Shown one piece after another: positions 1 through 9,800 of a DNA stretch of 64,000 nt; the stretch's first letter is position 1; each line of letters starts with the position of its first letter. The stretch comes from JANQQC01 sp965262255. GTDB lineage: Bacteria > Pseudomonadota > Alphaproteobacteria > Caulobacterales > Hyphomonadaceae. The notes under the pieces were generated by a model. The model ran no database searches. It was not told the origin of the DNA and was given only the letters and a program-made list of their open reading frames with translations. The stretch spans positions 3,286,001 through 3,350,000 of the forward strand of contig OZ253505.1 in the NCBI GenBank assembly GCA_965262255.1, in the 5' to 3' direction. The position numbers and the translations under genes were made by a program.

Positions 1-49
1 GGAAATAGTGTCGGTGTTAACGAACCGCTGAAAAAAAGGAAACAACACA

Positions 50-3019
50 GTGGCGGGTAAGAACACTGAAATACCAATGAACAAAGACCTTTGCCGGTTG
101 CTCTGGAAGAAGCATCCTCTTTGGCGACATTGTATTGAAGCGGAGCGCGTAGGGCTAATTTCGGGAGAACCGAGATTACAGCTTGATATACTTGTGCGCC
201 ACCCAGGAGGTTTGCCAGTTGCTATTGAGACGGAGTTTGGGTCAGCGCGAACGGTCGAGAAAGATGCGATCGCACGGTTAGGAAAAGAACTTGCTGACGA
301 CAATAAGCGGATAGAACAAGTGATAGCGTTGCGCCTACCAGAGAGTCTACGGGAGCAAAGTCAGGCATATCTAGACAAAAAGCTTGAAACTGCACAGTTC
401 AGGTTATGTGTCTACTCAATCTTAGGAAGGCAACATCTAAGTTTAGAGCATCGGCGTTGGCCCAGCGAAGGATGGATTGAAGGTGGAATTGATGATTTGG
501 CGACGATTATAGAACATACGGCCTTATCGGAGAATCAAATATCAGACGGTATGGAGATACTAGATCTAGGAGTAACTGAGGCAGCAGAAATCCTGCAGAA
601 TCGCTGTAAGTGGAAAGCCGATAGTGTTCCCGAGCAAATTGCTAACTGTCTTCATCAATCATGTAACGGGCAAACCATGAAAATGGCTATGGCAATAATC
701 GCCAATGCGCTAGCTTTTCATGAGACTATAGCCGGTATAAAAGATGTTCCGACGATCAATAAACTACGAGGAAAAAGTGGAAATCCGTCCGCAAAGAACA
801 TATTGACAGTCTGGAATAGGGTTATGGATGATATCAATTATTTTCCGATCTTCAGTATCGCGACAGAGTTGCTTGAGCTGATCCCAGAAGATATTGGTCA
901 AGAAGTACTTGGATCGCTAGATAAAGTCGTGCAGGAACTGATAATACTAGGAGTAGCGAGTCAGCATGACTTTAGCGGACGAATGTTCCAAAAGCTCATT
1001 GAAGATCGCAAATTTCTAGCAACATTTTATACGCTACCGACCTCGGCGACGCTGTTGTCGGAGCTGGCTGTATCTAGATTGTCAACGGATTGGAGTAGCA
1101 AAAAAGCGATAACAAAATTACAAATTGGAGATTTTGCCTGTGGGACTGGAGCATTACTGAATTCTACCTATGGAGCAATTTTATCAAGGTATCGACGAAC
1201 CGGCGGAGACGATTCACAGCTCCATCGTGACATGATGGAGAAGGCATTGATCGGTGCTGACATTATGCCGGCTGCTACTCATCTCACGACATCGGTTCTT
1301 TCGAGTGTTCATCCGAGAGTTGAGTTCTTTGATACGAACATTATCACAATGCGATATGGCGAGAATACGGATGACAATGGAAACAAAGATGTTTTCATCG
1401 GTTCGTTAGAATTGTTTGACGATCAACAGGGATTTCGTTCAGTATTGAATACCACCCAGGAATTTGTGAGTGGAACGAGCAGGGGAAAGAAGAAATACGT
1501 CGAATTTCCCCATGGTTCATTTGACTTAGTCATAATGAATCCACCATTCACGCGGTCAACTAATCACGAAGGGAGTCATAAGGATGTAAACAACCCAGCT
1601 TTTGCGGGGTTTAAGACCAAGACTGAACAACAAATAAAGATGTCTGAGAAGCTGAAGCGCATTCGACCTTCAGGTATGGCCTCGGATGACAACGCTGGTT
1701 TAGCCACAAACTTTATAGATTTAGCGAACTTAAAGTTGAAAGAGGGAGGAGTACTTGCATTTGTAATACCGTCAACATTCGCTACAGGGGATGGATGGTC
1801 TAATGCCCGTAATATCATCAAGCAAAATTACAAAGATGTGATTTTGGTAAGTATAGCAAACGCTAAAGCCGGAGAATCAGCGTTTTCAGCAGATACCAGT
1901 ATTGGTGAAGTTCTAGTCATAGGAAAGAAAAAGACTGGAGGTGACTCAGCTAGTTCTCCAATTACTTACGTCAACCTACCTCATCGTCCAGCATTGATTC
2001 TTGAAGCAGTTTGGTTTGCTAAGGCTATAGAAAAGCAACTACAAGAAGCAAGTGAAACCGGTTCAGTTTTACAGATCGGCAGTGACGAACATCACATTGC
2101 AGGTCACATAATCAAAAGTGATATCGGAGTTACAGAACGGAATAGAAATTCGGGAGTAATTCGAGTTAAAGACGTTTCCATTTCAAATACAGCCTTAAAA
2201 CTTGCGAAGGGAATAGTAAGTCTACCTAGGATTGGATGTATTGATATACCAATTGTGGAGCTTGGCGAGCTTGGTAAACGTGGTCTTCTTCATCGCGATA
2301 TTTATGAAGCCAAGAAGAATAAACAAGGCATATCAAGAGGCCCTTTTAAAATAGTCAAACTCAACTCCGGCGACGTTCCAGAATATCCAATTTTGTGGAG
2401 CCATGATGCTAAAGCTAATATGCCTGGACGTGAAAGTCGACTAATCGTTCAGCCCGATCGCCAAGGAATAGTTCGGCCTCAACATGAGTTCAAGGCAAAA
2501 GAGCGATGGGAAAGTTCCAGTAGACTATGTTTTAACAGCGATTTCGGTCTAGGATCCCAGAGGCTCGCGGCTTGCTTGACTCCGAAACCGGTGATTGGAG
2601 GCAGAGCTTGGCCAGGATTTATATGTGCGGACAAACGATTTGAAGTCCCCTTGGTACTTTGGATGAACACTACCTTGGGATTGTTTTCTTTTTGGTGTAC
2701 AGGTTCACGTCAGCAGAATGGCCGATCAGGCGTAACGATTAGTCGTTTGCCAATTCTACAAGTACTAAGCGTTGGGCAACTGACAGATCAACAATTCAAG
2801 ATGGCAGAACAGATTTTCATAAGATTTGCGGAGCAAGACTTACTTCCAGCGAACGATGCTTATAGAGATCAGGTACGTCAAGAGTTAGATAAAGCTGTAA
2901 TGATTGAATTGTTAGGACTTCAAGAAGATATCCTCGAACCCTTAGAATTGCTACGAAATAAATGGTGTTCGGAGCCTACGGTAAGAGGACGAAAGAGAAT
3001 GGATTCGAAGAAAATTTAG
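50..3019 (+). CDS. N6-adenine DNA methylase with N-terminal nuclease-like domain (type IIG-like)
   Basis: A 989-residue protein likely to be a combined restriction-modification enzyme or a large stand-alone N6-adenine methylase. SAM-binding motif I is FACGTG at about residues 362-367, and the catalytic NPPF motif is at about 497-500. The N-terminal third contains an LDILV...VAIETEF stretch (about residues 45-65) that resembles the D...ExE core of a PD-(D/E)XK nuclease. That nuclease reading is an inference. The C-terminal third, after the methylase, would be the target-recognition region. The start is GTG at 50, with an AAGGA ribosome-binding site about nine bases upstream. A truncated second copy lies directly downstream. 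The methylase assignment is secure; cleavage activity and sequence specificity are unknown. Confidence 0.85.
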   Translation: MAGKNTEIPMNKDLCRLLWKKHPLWRHCIEAERVGLISGEPRLQLDILVRHPGGLPVAIETEFGSARTVEKDAIARLGKELADDNKRIEQVIALRLPESLREQSQAYLDKKLETAQFRLCVYSILGRQHLSLEHRRWPSEGWIEGGIDDLATIIEHTALSENQISDGMEILDLGVTEAAEILQNRCKWKADSVPEQIANCLHQSCNGQTMKMAMAIIANALAFHETIAGIKDVPTINKLRGKSGNPSAKNILTVWNRVMDDINYFPIFSIATELLELIPEDIGQEVLGSLDKVVQELIILGVASQHDFSGRMFQKLIEDRKFLATFYTLPTSATLLSELAVSRLSTDWSSKKAITKLQIGDFACGTGALLNSTYGAILSRYRRTGGDDSQLHRDMMEKALIGADIMPAATHLTTSVLSSVHPRVEFFDTNIITMRYGENTDDNGNKDVFIGSLELFDDQQGFRSVLNTTQEFVSGTSRGKKKYVEFPHGSFDLVIMNPPFTRSTNHEGSHKDVNNPAFAGFKTKTEQQIKMSEKLKRIRPSGMASDDNAGLATNFIDLANLKLKEGGVLAFVIPSTFATGDGWSNARNIIKQNYKDVILVSIANAKAGESAFSADTSIGEVLVIGKKKTGGDSASSPITYVNLPHRPALILEAVWFAKAIEKQLQEASETGSVLQIGSDEHHIAGHIIKSDIGVTERNRNSGVIRVKDVSISNTALKLAKGIVSLPRIGCIDIPIVELGELGKRGLLHRDIYEAKKNKQGISRGPFKIVKLNSGDVPEYPILWSHDAKANMPGRESRLIVQPDRQGIVRPQHEFKAKERWESSSRLCFNSDFGLGSQRLAACLTPKPVIGGRAWPGFICADKRFEVPLVLWMNTTLGLFSFWCTGSRQQNGRSGVTISRLPILQVLSVGQLTDQQFKMAEQIFIRFAEQDLLPANDAYRDQVRQELDKAVMIELLGLQEDILEPLELLRNKWCSEPTVRGRKRMDSKKI

Positions 3020-3426
3020 AATAAGGTAGTACTATTGAGCAGTCTACTCCGGCCTTTGAGATATTGAATTCTCGCCCAAGCCGGTACTAGGTCGAAACAA
3101 ACGTTAACATGAGATTACCTAAGTGGAGCGTATTGTAGCCTTAGATTCATTTTTATTGATAAGATACTAAAAACCCTTTGCTACAATATCGCTGGCGAAT
3201 CCATTGGAAGCAAAGCAATTCCAATTGTCGTCGGAAAGAACTAGAATTCGAATCCGTTTTTGCCGAATCGCATCTGAGATTCGTCGAGTGATGGCGTAAT
3301 CTAGTATAAGCACGTAAAAAATTTATCCCTTATTAAGCGTTGAATGCTATAAGGTTTTAGACGGAAAATTACATTAAGCAAATCTGCAAGTGTTAATGTG
3401 CCGCCAATATACCCCGGAGAAAGACA
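3020..3426. other. Intergenic region between methylase copies
   Basis: There is no convincing gene here. The last 40 bases before the second copy loosely resemble the bases before position 50 (a shared GTGTTAA stretch, then an AG-rich ribosome-binding site and GTG). This suggests that the upstream region was duplicated together with the N-terminal coding part. Confidence 0.5.
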
Positions 3427-4461
3427 GTGGTGGGTAAGAACACTGAAATTCCAATGAACAAAGACTTATGCAGGGTGTTATGGCAGAAGCACCCCTTATG
3501 GCGACACTGTATTGAAGCGGAGCGCGTAGGGCTAATTTCGGGAGAACCGAGATTACAGCTTGATATACTAGTCCGTCATCCCGGTGGTTTACCCGTTGCG
3601 ATAGAAACAGAATTTGGAGTAGCTTCTACAGTTGAGAAAGATGCGATAGCTCGTTTAGGTAAAACTCTTTCTGAAGACAATAAACGGATCGAGCAGGTCA
3701 TTGCGTTACGTTTGCCAGAGAATTTGCGAGGCCTTAGTCAAGGAGATTTAGACGAAGAACTCGAATCGGCTCAATTTAGTCTGTGTATCTATTCAATTTT
3801 GGGAAGACAACACTTAAATTTGGAATACCGACGCTGGCCAAGCAAAGGATGGATACAAGGCGGAATAGACGACCTAGCAACAATTATAGAACATACAGCT
3901 TTGTCTGAGAATCAAATAACGGTCAGTATGGAAATATTAGATTCAGGTGTAACACAGGCTACAAATATTCTATTGAACCAGTGCAAGTGGAATGCAAATA
4001 CTGTTCCAGAACAAATAGCGAACTGTCTCCACCAGTCTAGTAACGAACAAACCATGAAAATGGCAATGGCTATTTTAGCCAACGCACTCGCATTTCACGA
4101 AACGACAGCAGGTATAACGGAAGTTCCAACTATAAACAAACTGAGAGCAAAAAATGGTGGCCCCTCGCCATCTAAAGTATTGAAAGTGTGGAACCGCGTC
4201 ATGGAAGATATAAATTATTTTCCAATCTTCAGTATTGCGACCGAAATTCTACAGTTAATACCACAAGAAATTGGACGTGCTGTTCTCGATAGACTAGACG
4301 ATGTGGTGCAAGAACTCATTAAGTTAGGGGCAACTAGTTGTGCGAAGACTGTAGGTTGTAAATGCAGTCTGGAGTATTTGATAATGGTCGATTTGCGCAA
4401 TGTTAGGCAGATGACTCCACGCTGTTTTTCCATATTAACTGACGTTGTTAAGTTAGGATGA
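3427..4461 (+). CDS. Truncated paralogue of the upstream methylase (N-terminal domain only)
   Basis: A 344-residue protein that matches residues 1 to about 305 of the methylase at 50-3019 almost end to end, including the LDILV...VAIETEF nuclease-like stretch. Just after an ELIKLGATS segment it diverges into about 35 unrelated residues and stops, so neither the SAM-binding motif nor NPPF is present. It starts at GTG with a GGAGA ribosome-binding site. Protein identity with the first copy is high while most codons differ synonymously, so the duplication is old. One 62-bp stretch is nevertheless identical at the DNA level (3508-3569 versus 131-192). It may be a decaying duplicate, or a retained nuclease/recognition domain that works with the full copy. 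No methylase activity is expected. Confidence 0.75.
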   Translation: MVGKNTEIPMNKDLCRVLWQKHPLWRHCIEAERVGLISGEPRLQLDILVRHPGGLPVAIETEFGVASTVEKDAIARLGKTLSEDNKRIEQVIALRLPENLRGLSQGDLDEELESAQFSLCIYSILGRQHLNLEYRRWPSKGWIQGGIDDLATIIEHTALSENQITVSMEILDSGVTQATNILLNQCKWNANTVPEQIANCLHQSSNEQTMKMAMAILANALAFHETTAGITEVPTINKLRAKNGGPSPSKVLKVWNRVMEDINYFPIFSIATEILQLIPQEIGRAVLDRLDDVVQELIKLGATSCAKTVGCKCSLEYLIMVDLRNVRQMTPRCFSILTDVVKLG

Positions 4462-4575
4462 AAATGTGAGAAGAATTCACCTTTCCCCACAAGGTGGATT
4501 ATAGTGAGTGTGTAAATTCTTTTCAATGATTTTACAACTGTTCAAATCGCCGTATAGTACTGCACAACCCAAATA

Positions 4576-4893
4576 CTAGTAGCGCTGTTCCTTCCAGCTT
4601 CGTTTTCTGTCGTGATTCACAATTCGAGTTCGTATATCTTCAGATACTCCTACGTCAATTACCTTATGCTCCTCTTCACTACGGTTTTGTCCGGTAATTA
4701 CATAAACTCCTGAACGATTCTGTAGAGATACAGTTGAATTGTACGGCCCTTCAAACTCATAGCCGTTAAGATTCACCTTACCGTATGTCATGTTTTTCTC
4801 CAATGCGCTAAACATGTTGTGTCGAAACCAAACCGTTTGGCTGTCCCTTAGACTGATCAGTTGTATAGTCCGGTAAGAAAGACCGTAATACAT
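4576..4893 (-). CDS. Small GIY-YIG-like protein
   Basis: A 105-residue protein. The C-terminal half has the outline of a GIY-YIG nuclease fold: a GVYVI strand near residue 63, then a VIDVG strand (in the place of the YIG strand), then an SEDIRTRIVNH helix with an arginine, and a W near the end. The second signature strand is weak and the protein is short, so it may be inactive. The start codon has a good ribosome-binding site (AGAGGA). It is convergent with the truncated methylase copy and lies in a restriction-modification neighbourhood. A clearer GIY-YIG protein is encoded at 31029. The domain call is moderate and the function is unknown. Confidence 0.5.
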   Translation of the reverse strand: MYYGLSYRTIQLISLRDSQTVWFRHNMFSALEKNMTYGKVNLNGYEFEGPYNSTVSLQNRSGVYVITGQNRSEEEHKVIDVGVSEDIRTRIVNHDRKRSWKEQRY

Positions 4894-5321
4894 AGAACTT
4901 CCTCTGTTTATAACTTAAATATAGTCAACTTGCTCAAAAATCAAGTAAAAATTTACTTTTAGACCACGTTATGTTCAAGTAGTCTCATATTCTCTTCAAT
5001 CACTCTTAATTCATAGGGGAACAGAACCATTTAATCGACGCAACTTGATAGAAAATTGCTCTAGTAGCTTATCTTCTTGTCATAATGTGTGTTGAGAACT
5101 TTGAAACCGTAAGAGTCGTGCAAGTTGTGTGACGGTGAAACTGGGTACTTTTCGGACTCGGATACATATTGCGAAGATTTAGAGTCTTCACAAAGAAGGA
5201 AAATCGCCCATACTATCGGTTCGTTCTAACCAAATCAGCAGGTGATTTTCTAATGGCCATTCTATCATAAAGACAGAAAGAAACAAAAGAGGGTAACGAT
5301 CGTATTTACGACACGGCCTCG
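4894..5321. other. Gene-poor stretch
   Basis: No supported gene was seen. The only local structure is an imperfect AT-rich hairpin around 4940-4965 just upstream of the small GIY-YIG-like gene. The open frame on the minus strand over 5188-5499 is rejected because it runs antisense to a transposase remnant. Confidence 0.4.
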
Positions 5322-5516
5322 ATGCCAAAACTATCAATAGAAGAACAAATCCGAGTTCGGAAAAGTAAGGTAGAAACTTGGGAACGCTTACGCTACCATA
5401 AAGAAACTGCAGAAAAAGCGGCTGAACTGATCGGTTTTCCTGTATAGGACTTTGTGTGACTGGAAAAGAATGCCGATCCCGGAATCGACACGCCCCCATA
5501 ATGTGAGAACCCGGGT
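5322..5516 (+). pseudogene. Transposase N-terminal remnant (frameshifted)
   Basis: Translation gives a 41-residue start (SIEEQIRVRKSKVETWERLR, then HKETAEKAAELIGF), which ends at TAG 5445-5447. After a frameshift another frame continues with TLCDWKRMPIPESTRPHNVR. Together these read like the N-terminal helix-turn-helix of an integrase-type (DDE) transposase, where a TLYRWK...PxxxRPHNVR stretch is common. Neither piece is functional alone and the catalytic domain is absent. This is the start of a cluster of transposon debris that runs to about 6.1 kb. Confidence 0.55.
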
Positions 5517-5530
5517 GAATCAGAAGGAAA

Positions 5531-5803
5531 GTGATGGTCGAGTCAGTTGTGAATGAAGGGATAAAACAAGTAGAAGCGACGGAGAAAGTCAGTGTAAAGT
5601 CACAAATAATAGGGATGACGATAATGCCGCAAAAATTGGAAATTGAATCCGGATTAGAGGATAGTTCATCGCGTCCACTTAGAATCGCTAACGCAATCCC
5701 GCCGGAACAAATGGAAGAGATTGTAGATTCAAGGGTAAAAAGGAATCTGACTAGCGATCAAATTGCCCTAAAATTGGGAATTCGTCAAAAAACAGTCGGT
5801 TGT
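5531..5803 (+). pseudogene. IS481-like transposase helix-turn-helix remnant
   Basis: The open frame begins at 5531. Residues about 58-92 (PPEQMEEIVDSRVKRNLTSD, then QIALKLGIRQKTVG) fit the HTH of IS481-family transposases, where the pattern is P..v..i..lR..rlT..qIA..LG...sTVgr. The match stops abruptly at about 5800, where the antisense remnant of an IS256 element begins, so the catalytic DDE domain is missing. It was probably interrupted by that insertion. The first 57 residues are not recognisable. Confidence 0.5.
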
Positions 5804-6117
5804 ATTGTCGTTTGTACCGGACAACGGAGAGCCAGCCCTACCGATCAATGCCGATGGCAAAAAGGACAACGACATCCTGATCAACGCCGTTAAGGCACAT
5901 TTTCTCGTAACGAGCATCAAGGATAAGATAAGTAAACTCGCCCAGTTCTCGGTTTCGTCAAACCTCAAACTGCTCGTCTAACGTCTTGTTCGCTTTCGAC
6001 ACTTGGTTTGAGGACATGGTCTCGATGCCGAAATGCTTGAAAATGGTTTCAATATCACGAGACGAAACGCCTTGGAAGTAGCACGAATATGCCACAGAAA
6101 GTCTGGAAATTGCGAAA
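5800..6117 (-). pseudogene. IS256 (mutator-type) transposase fragment
   Basis: Reading the minus strand gives YFQGVSSRDIETIFKHFGIE, then TMSSNQVSKANKTLDEQFEV, a TGA stop, then RNRELGEFTYLILDARYEKM. This is the central conserved part of IS256-type transposases, in which the stop replaces the tryptophan of a WRNRPLGE-like motif. More decayed similarity follows (VVVLFAIGID). Both ends of the element and most of the gene are missing, so it is an inactive relic. TGA is used as an ordinary stop elsewhere in the window, so this is decay and not recoding. Confidence 0.75.
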
Positions 6118-6120
6118 GTA

Positions 6121-6468
6121 ATGAATTTTCACACATGTTTGCAGAATGGTACAGTTAACGGTCTCAATCTCGCACTTGAACCCCTAAAGTTGAATAATGG
6201 CCCCGGTGGCTTACTTGTTGCTGTCACTCATCCGTTATGTGTGTATGGGGGGGGGTATGAAGCGGCTTGCAACTATTCGAAGTCGAATCTGATTATCGCA
6301 ATGAACTCCGAATCGATGAGACTTTTAACAGACGTACTCTTCCAAAAAGCTGGCATCAATTTAGCTATTGCTCACGGAATACCAACCAATGAGATTGTCG
6401 GCGACGGAGCGGCACTTTTCAAAGATGGCTACACCTTGAATGTGACGAAAATGATTTACGAAAATTGA
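6121..6468 (+). CDS. Hypothetical protein containing a nine-G tract
   Basis: A 115-residue open frame of unknown family that starts at the edge of the IS256 relic. No signal peptide or membrane helix is evident. It includes a Gly-Gly-Gly codon run encoded by nine consecutive G (6247-6255), so a one-base slip would truncate or re-frame it. It could be the 3' part of a gene broken by the insertions upstream, since no good ribosome-binding site precedes the first ATG. It lies about 400 bp upstream of the giant autotransporter on the same strand. I cannot assign a function. Confidence 0.35.
   Translation: MNFHTCLQNGTVNGLNLALEPLKLNNGPGGLLVAVTHPLCVYGGGYEAACNYSKSNLIIAMNSESMRLLTDVLFQKAGINLAIAHGIPTNEIVGDGAALFKDGYTLNVTKMIYEN
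6247..6255 (+). repeat. Homopolymeric G tract (9 G)
   Basis: Nine consecutive G inside the hypothetical frame at 6121-6468. Tracts of this length are slip-prone and often act as phase-variation switches in host-associated bacteria. Runs of ten G also occur at 39268 and 56059. Confidence 0.8.
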
Positions 6469-6630
6469 TTCGTTTGAATAATACGATTATCTAAGGACTA
6501 AGCGCCATAAAGATGATACTTTTTTAACAAACCGAATCATACAATAGCTTTGAACGCGAGTACTGTTAATTATGTAACCCCTGAAAGTGTCAAAGTTTTG
6601 CGGGTCCATCCCAGCGCCCTCTTTGCGTCA

Positions 6631-6861
6631 AAAGCCCTTTAACCTATATATAATCGCACACTACCAGTCAGCAGGTCTCCAAACGAACCGAATAAAATCG
6701 CTTCATAAGACAAATTAGCTGTTCGTTTGCGCCTATTATTATCTTGCAAATTTTGCCAAAAACGGTAGAGTCTCGAATTGCTGTTTCTTATGCACTCTTT
6801 ATGCACTTTTTGAACGCCCCAATACCGTTTATGGGAGTCCACTTAGATACTTGGTAATGCA
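6631..6861 (+). promoter_or_regulatory. Putative promoter and leader of giant autotransporter 1
   Basis: The stretch 6637-6650 (CCTTTAACCTATATA) ends in a good -10 hexamer, TATAAT at 6649-6654. Nearly the same sequence (CTCTTTAACCTATATA) lies upstream of the second giant gene at 55650-55664. Transcription from here would give a leader of about 200 nt before the ATG at 6862. No -35 with ideal spacing is seen. The 400 bp between 6469 and 6861 hold no other recognised feature. Confidence 0.45.
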
Positions 6862-9800
6862 ATGAACAAATTCAGTGATGATTCTTCGCCTGACAGTGGG
6901 CGAGGATTGCTCCGCCATGCGCTACGGTCATCCGATACCGAACGACCGAATCTGCTGGGTCATGGAGGTAGGCTTGCGCGTGGCTCAGTTGGCGTGATGA
7001 CATTTGCGCCGACTTTGGGATTGCTAGGAAAATTTTTGTCTTCTGCTTCAGTATTTGGAATTGGCATAATGGCGGCCAGTTCGATATTTGTGGGCGGCAG
7101 TGAAGCAGCGTGTACTGGAAACAAACCAGCGGGTTTCAATTGCTCTGGGAGTCAGTCAGGCAATCAAAGAATCGAAAATGATTGGCAAACAGCTTCAACT
7201 AATATAACTCTTAAATCGAATTGGGTACTCACTGGCGATTCGACTAAATCAGGATCCAATGATCACGGTTTGATTATCAAAGCGTATAGAAGTGGAGGTA
7301 TACGGCTAAGGCAAGAAGGAACGGGATCAGACACATTTTCGATAACGGCATACGGAATTGGCTTCGACATAATTGGGGATGGCGGCAGAACTAGCCAAGA
7401 TCCGCATCTTGCCGAGTCTGCCGGTGTTGATGCAGAGTTGATTAGAGGTGTAAAAAGCACCAAGAACATCGGCGTGAAAATTAATTCTTCGCGCGGGCAT
7501 ATAGCGGTGAAAGTCAGAAATGTCGACGGAAATACGGGGGGTATATTTGCCGAACAAAGAACAGGCAATACAAACAATCGAAACATGACAATCACCGCGA
7601 CGCACACTGTCTCGACATCGACGGGTAAAGGCGTATATGCGAAAAAAACTTCCACTGGCAATTTGACGCTAAGTCTAGCGGCAGTAACGGGTGGTTCATC
7701 TGGGAGTTCAGGCACTGCCTTTGGAGTCGATGTCCGTCACACGGGAGGCACAGGTACGGCGACAGTAACGATCACAGGAACAATAACGGGTCGTGATTAT
7801 GGGTTAAGTGCAAACCTAACGGCAAGTGGTGAGCATGATATCAAGACGGCTGCCATAACTTCAAGTGGTGACGGAGTTCGCATTAGCGCGACTAGGCAAT
7901 TAACATTTTCTAGTTCGGGAACCATCACTGCGAACTCTGGATATGGTTTTTCCCTAAGTCGAGGGTTTGGTACCTCCACTGGTACGGTAGATCTGAGTTT
8001 TTCAAACATTACATCCGTTAAAGACGGAATTTACCTTTATGGAACAACAGCTTCTGCCACAACAATCACCACTAATGGTACGATCTCTGCGTCTGGATCT
8101 GGCTATAACGGAATCTACTTACTTAATAAAGGCACAGGAACTATCACCGTAAACGTCAAAGGTGACGTTCAAGGCGGTGGAAAAAGGAATGCCTCACCAG
8201 GACCGCCCTCAGTCGCAGAAAAACTCGGCTACGCAATTAGTGTAAATGCCGGTACCGGATCTGCATCAAATGCAACTTCAGCAGTTACAGTGACCGTTAC
8301 CAGTGGAACTGTTAAAGGCACGTCTACCGCAGGAGCGATTCTCAACGGAAGCGGAAATTCAAGTATCACCTTTAGTGGCTCAAACGCGACTTTGAGCGGT
8401 GATGTCAAACTTGGATTAGGACAAGACAGTCTTGTCATTAGCGGATCAACGGTCACAGCAGCATCTGAATTGGATGGTGGGCAAGAAGCGGCAAATAGCA
8501 CTGTCGTCGATGAACTCACATTCCGAAACGGAGCCAAAACAACCGGTACGTTTCTAACCCTTGATCCAGCGAAAATCAAAAACTGGGAAAGAATTAACGT
8601 TAGTGCAAGTACGAATTGGAGAATACTCGGAACCAAAACCCTTACTGCCGCGAATGTATCCGTCTCGGGTACAATAAGCTTAAGTGAAGCTGCCGCGAAT
8701 AGCAGAGCCCCGGACGACGCACTGACTATCTCAGGAAATTTGATTGGAGGGGGAACGGTCGTCTTGGACGTGAACCTTGCAACCGGTTCTGCAGATACCA
8801 TAACTATTACTGGAAATGTCACCGGTGCAACTGTAATCACGTTTAGCAATGTTACACCATCTAATAATACCAATAGGACAGCAAGCGACATCACTCTGAT
8901 AACTGTTCAGGGAACCGTTTCAGCAGGGGCGTTTACCTCAACTACGGTGCCAGAGTCGACCAAATATAGATTAGAATTTGACTCGGATGCGAAGACATTT
9001 GCTTTGGGTGTTATCCGTATTCCACGCTGTAAAACATCAGAAGGGGGTACGGTAGGAACATTTGTTTGCTCGGGTACCATTGACGCTCCGGAAATTATGT
9101 CGGCTTCTGGAACAACGAACCTTATAGCAACTCTAAATTCATCAACAACAACTGTCGCTAGTAGTGTTTCGGGTGTTATTTTCACTATGAGTGGTGAAAA
9201 TGGTATTACATTTACGCAAGCCACCGGTGGTGGAACGTTAGCGGCCACCGGCAGTGCAACAGGGATATTGGATGCTTCAACGACTGGAAACGGAAATATC
9301 GCTGTAACTTTGATCGGAGCCGCATCATTAGCAGGTTCTGGAACAGCAGTGAAGGTTTCGTCAACTGGAACTGGGACGATAACCGTTTCAACTAATAATG
9401 TAACCGCTAACCATAGCCAGGCGATGGCTGTAAATATTGCTGCCGCTGGAACCAATGTATTGTTGGATGCAAAAGGAACAATTGCTGGTGGTATTCAAGT
9501 TAAGAACACGCATACGACAGGAACCGCGACAGTTAGCGCAGCCGCAGCCGTTTCAAAGAATTCCGGAACAGCAATCTACGCGTACGGAAAGGGCAATTTG
9601 GTTGAAGTAAAAACCTCTAATACGGTCACGGGAAGTTCTAGCGGAGTTGGAGGAATTAAGATTGTTAGCAAAAGTGCTGGTGCTGGAGCGCTTTCAGTTT
9701 CTGCCGGCGGAACCGTCACAGCGTCCGGTGGTACGGGTATTCACGCTGAGCATGATGGCAGAGGGGCGTTGACTATAACGGCAGCTGCGGTATCGGCTTC

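Noticed and set aside
5938..5990. TGA read as tryptophan (code change) in the IS256 fragment
   Set aside because: TGA serves as a normal stop in many intact genes here (for example mlaD and the papain-type protease), so this is a decay mutation.
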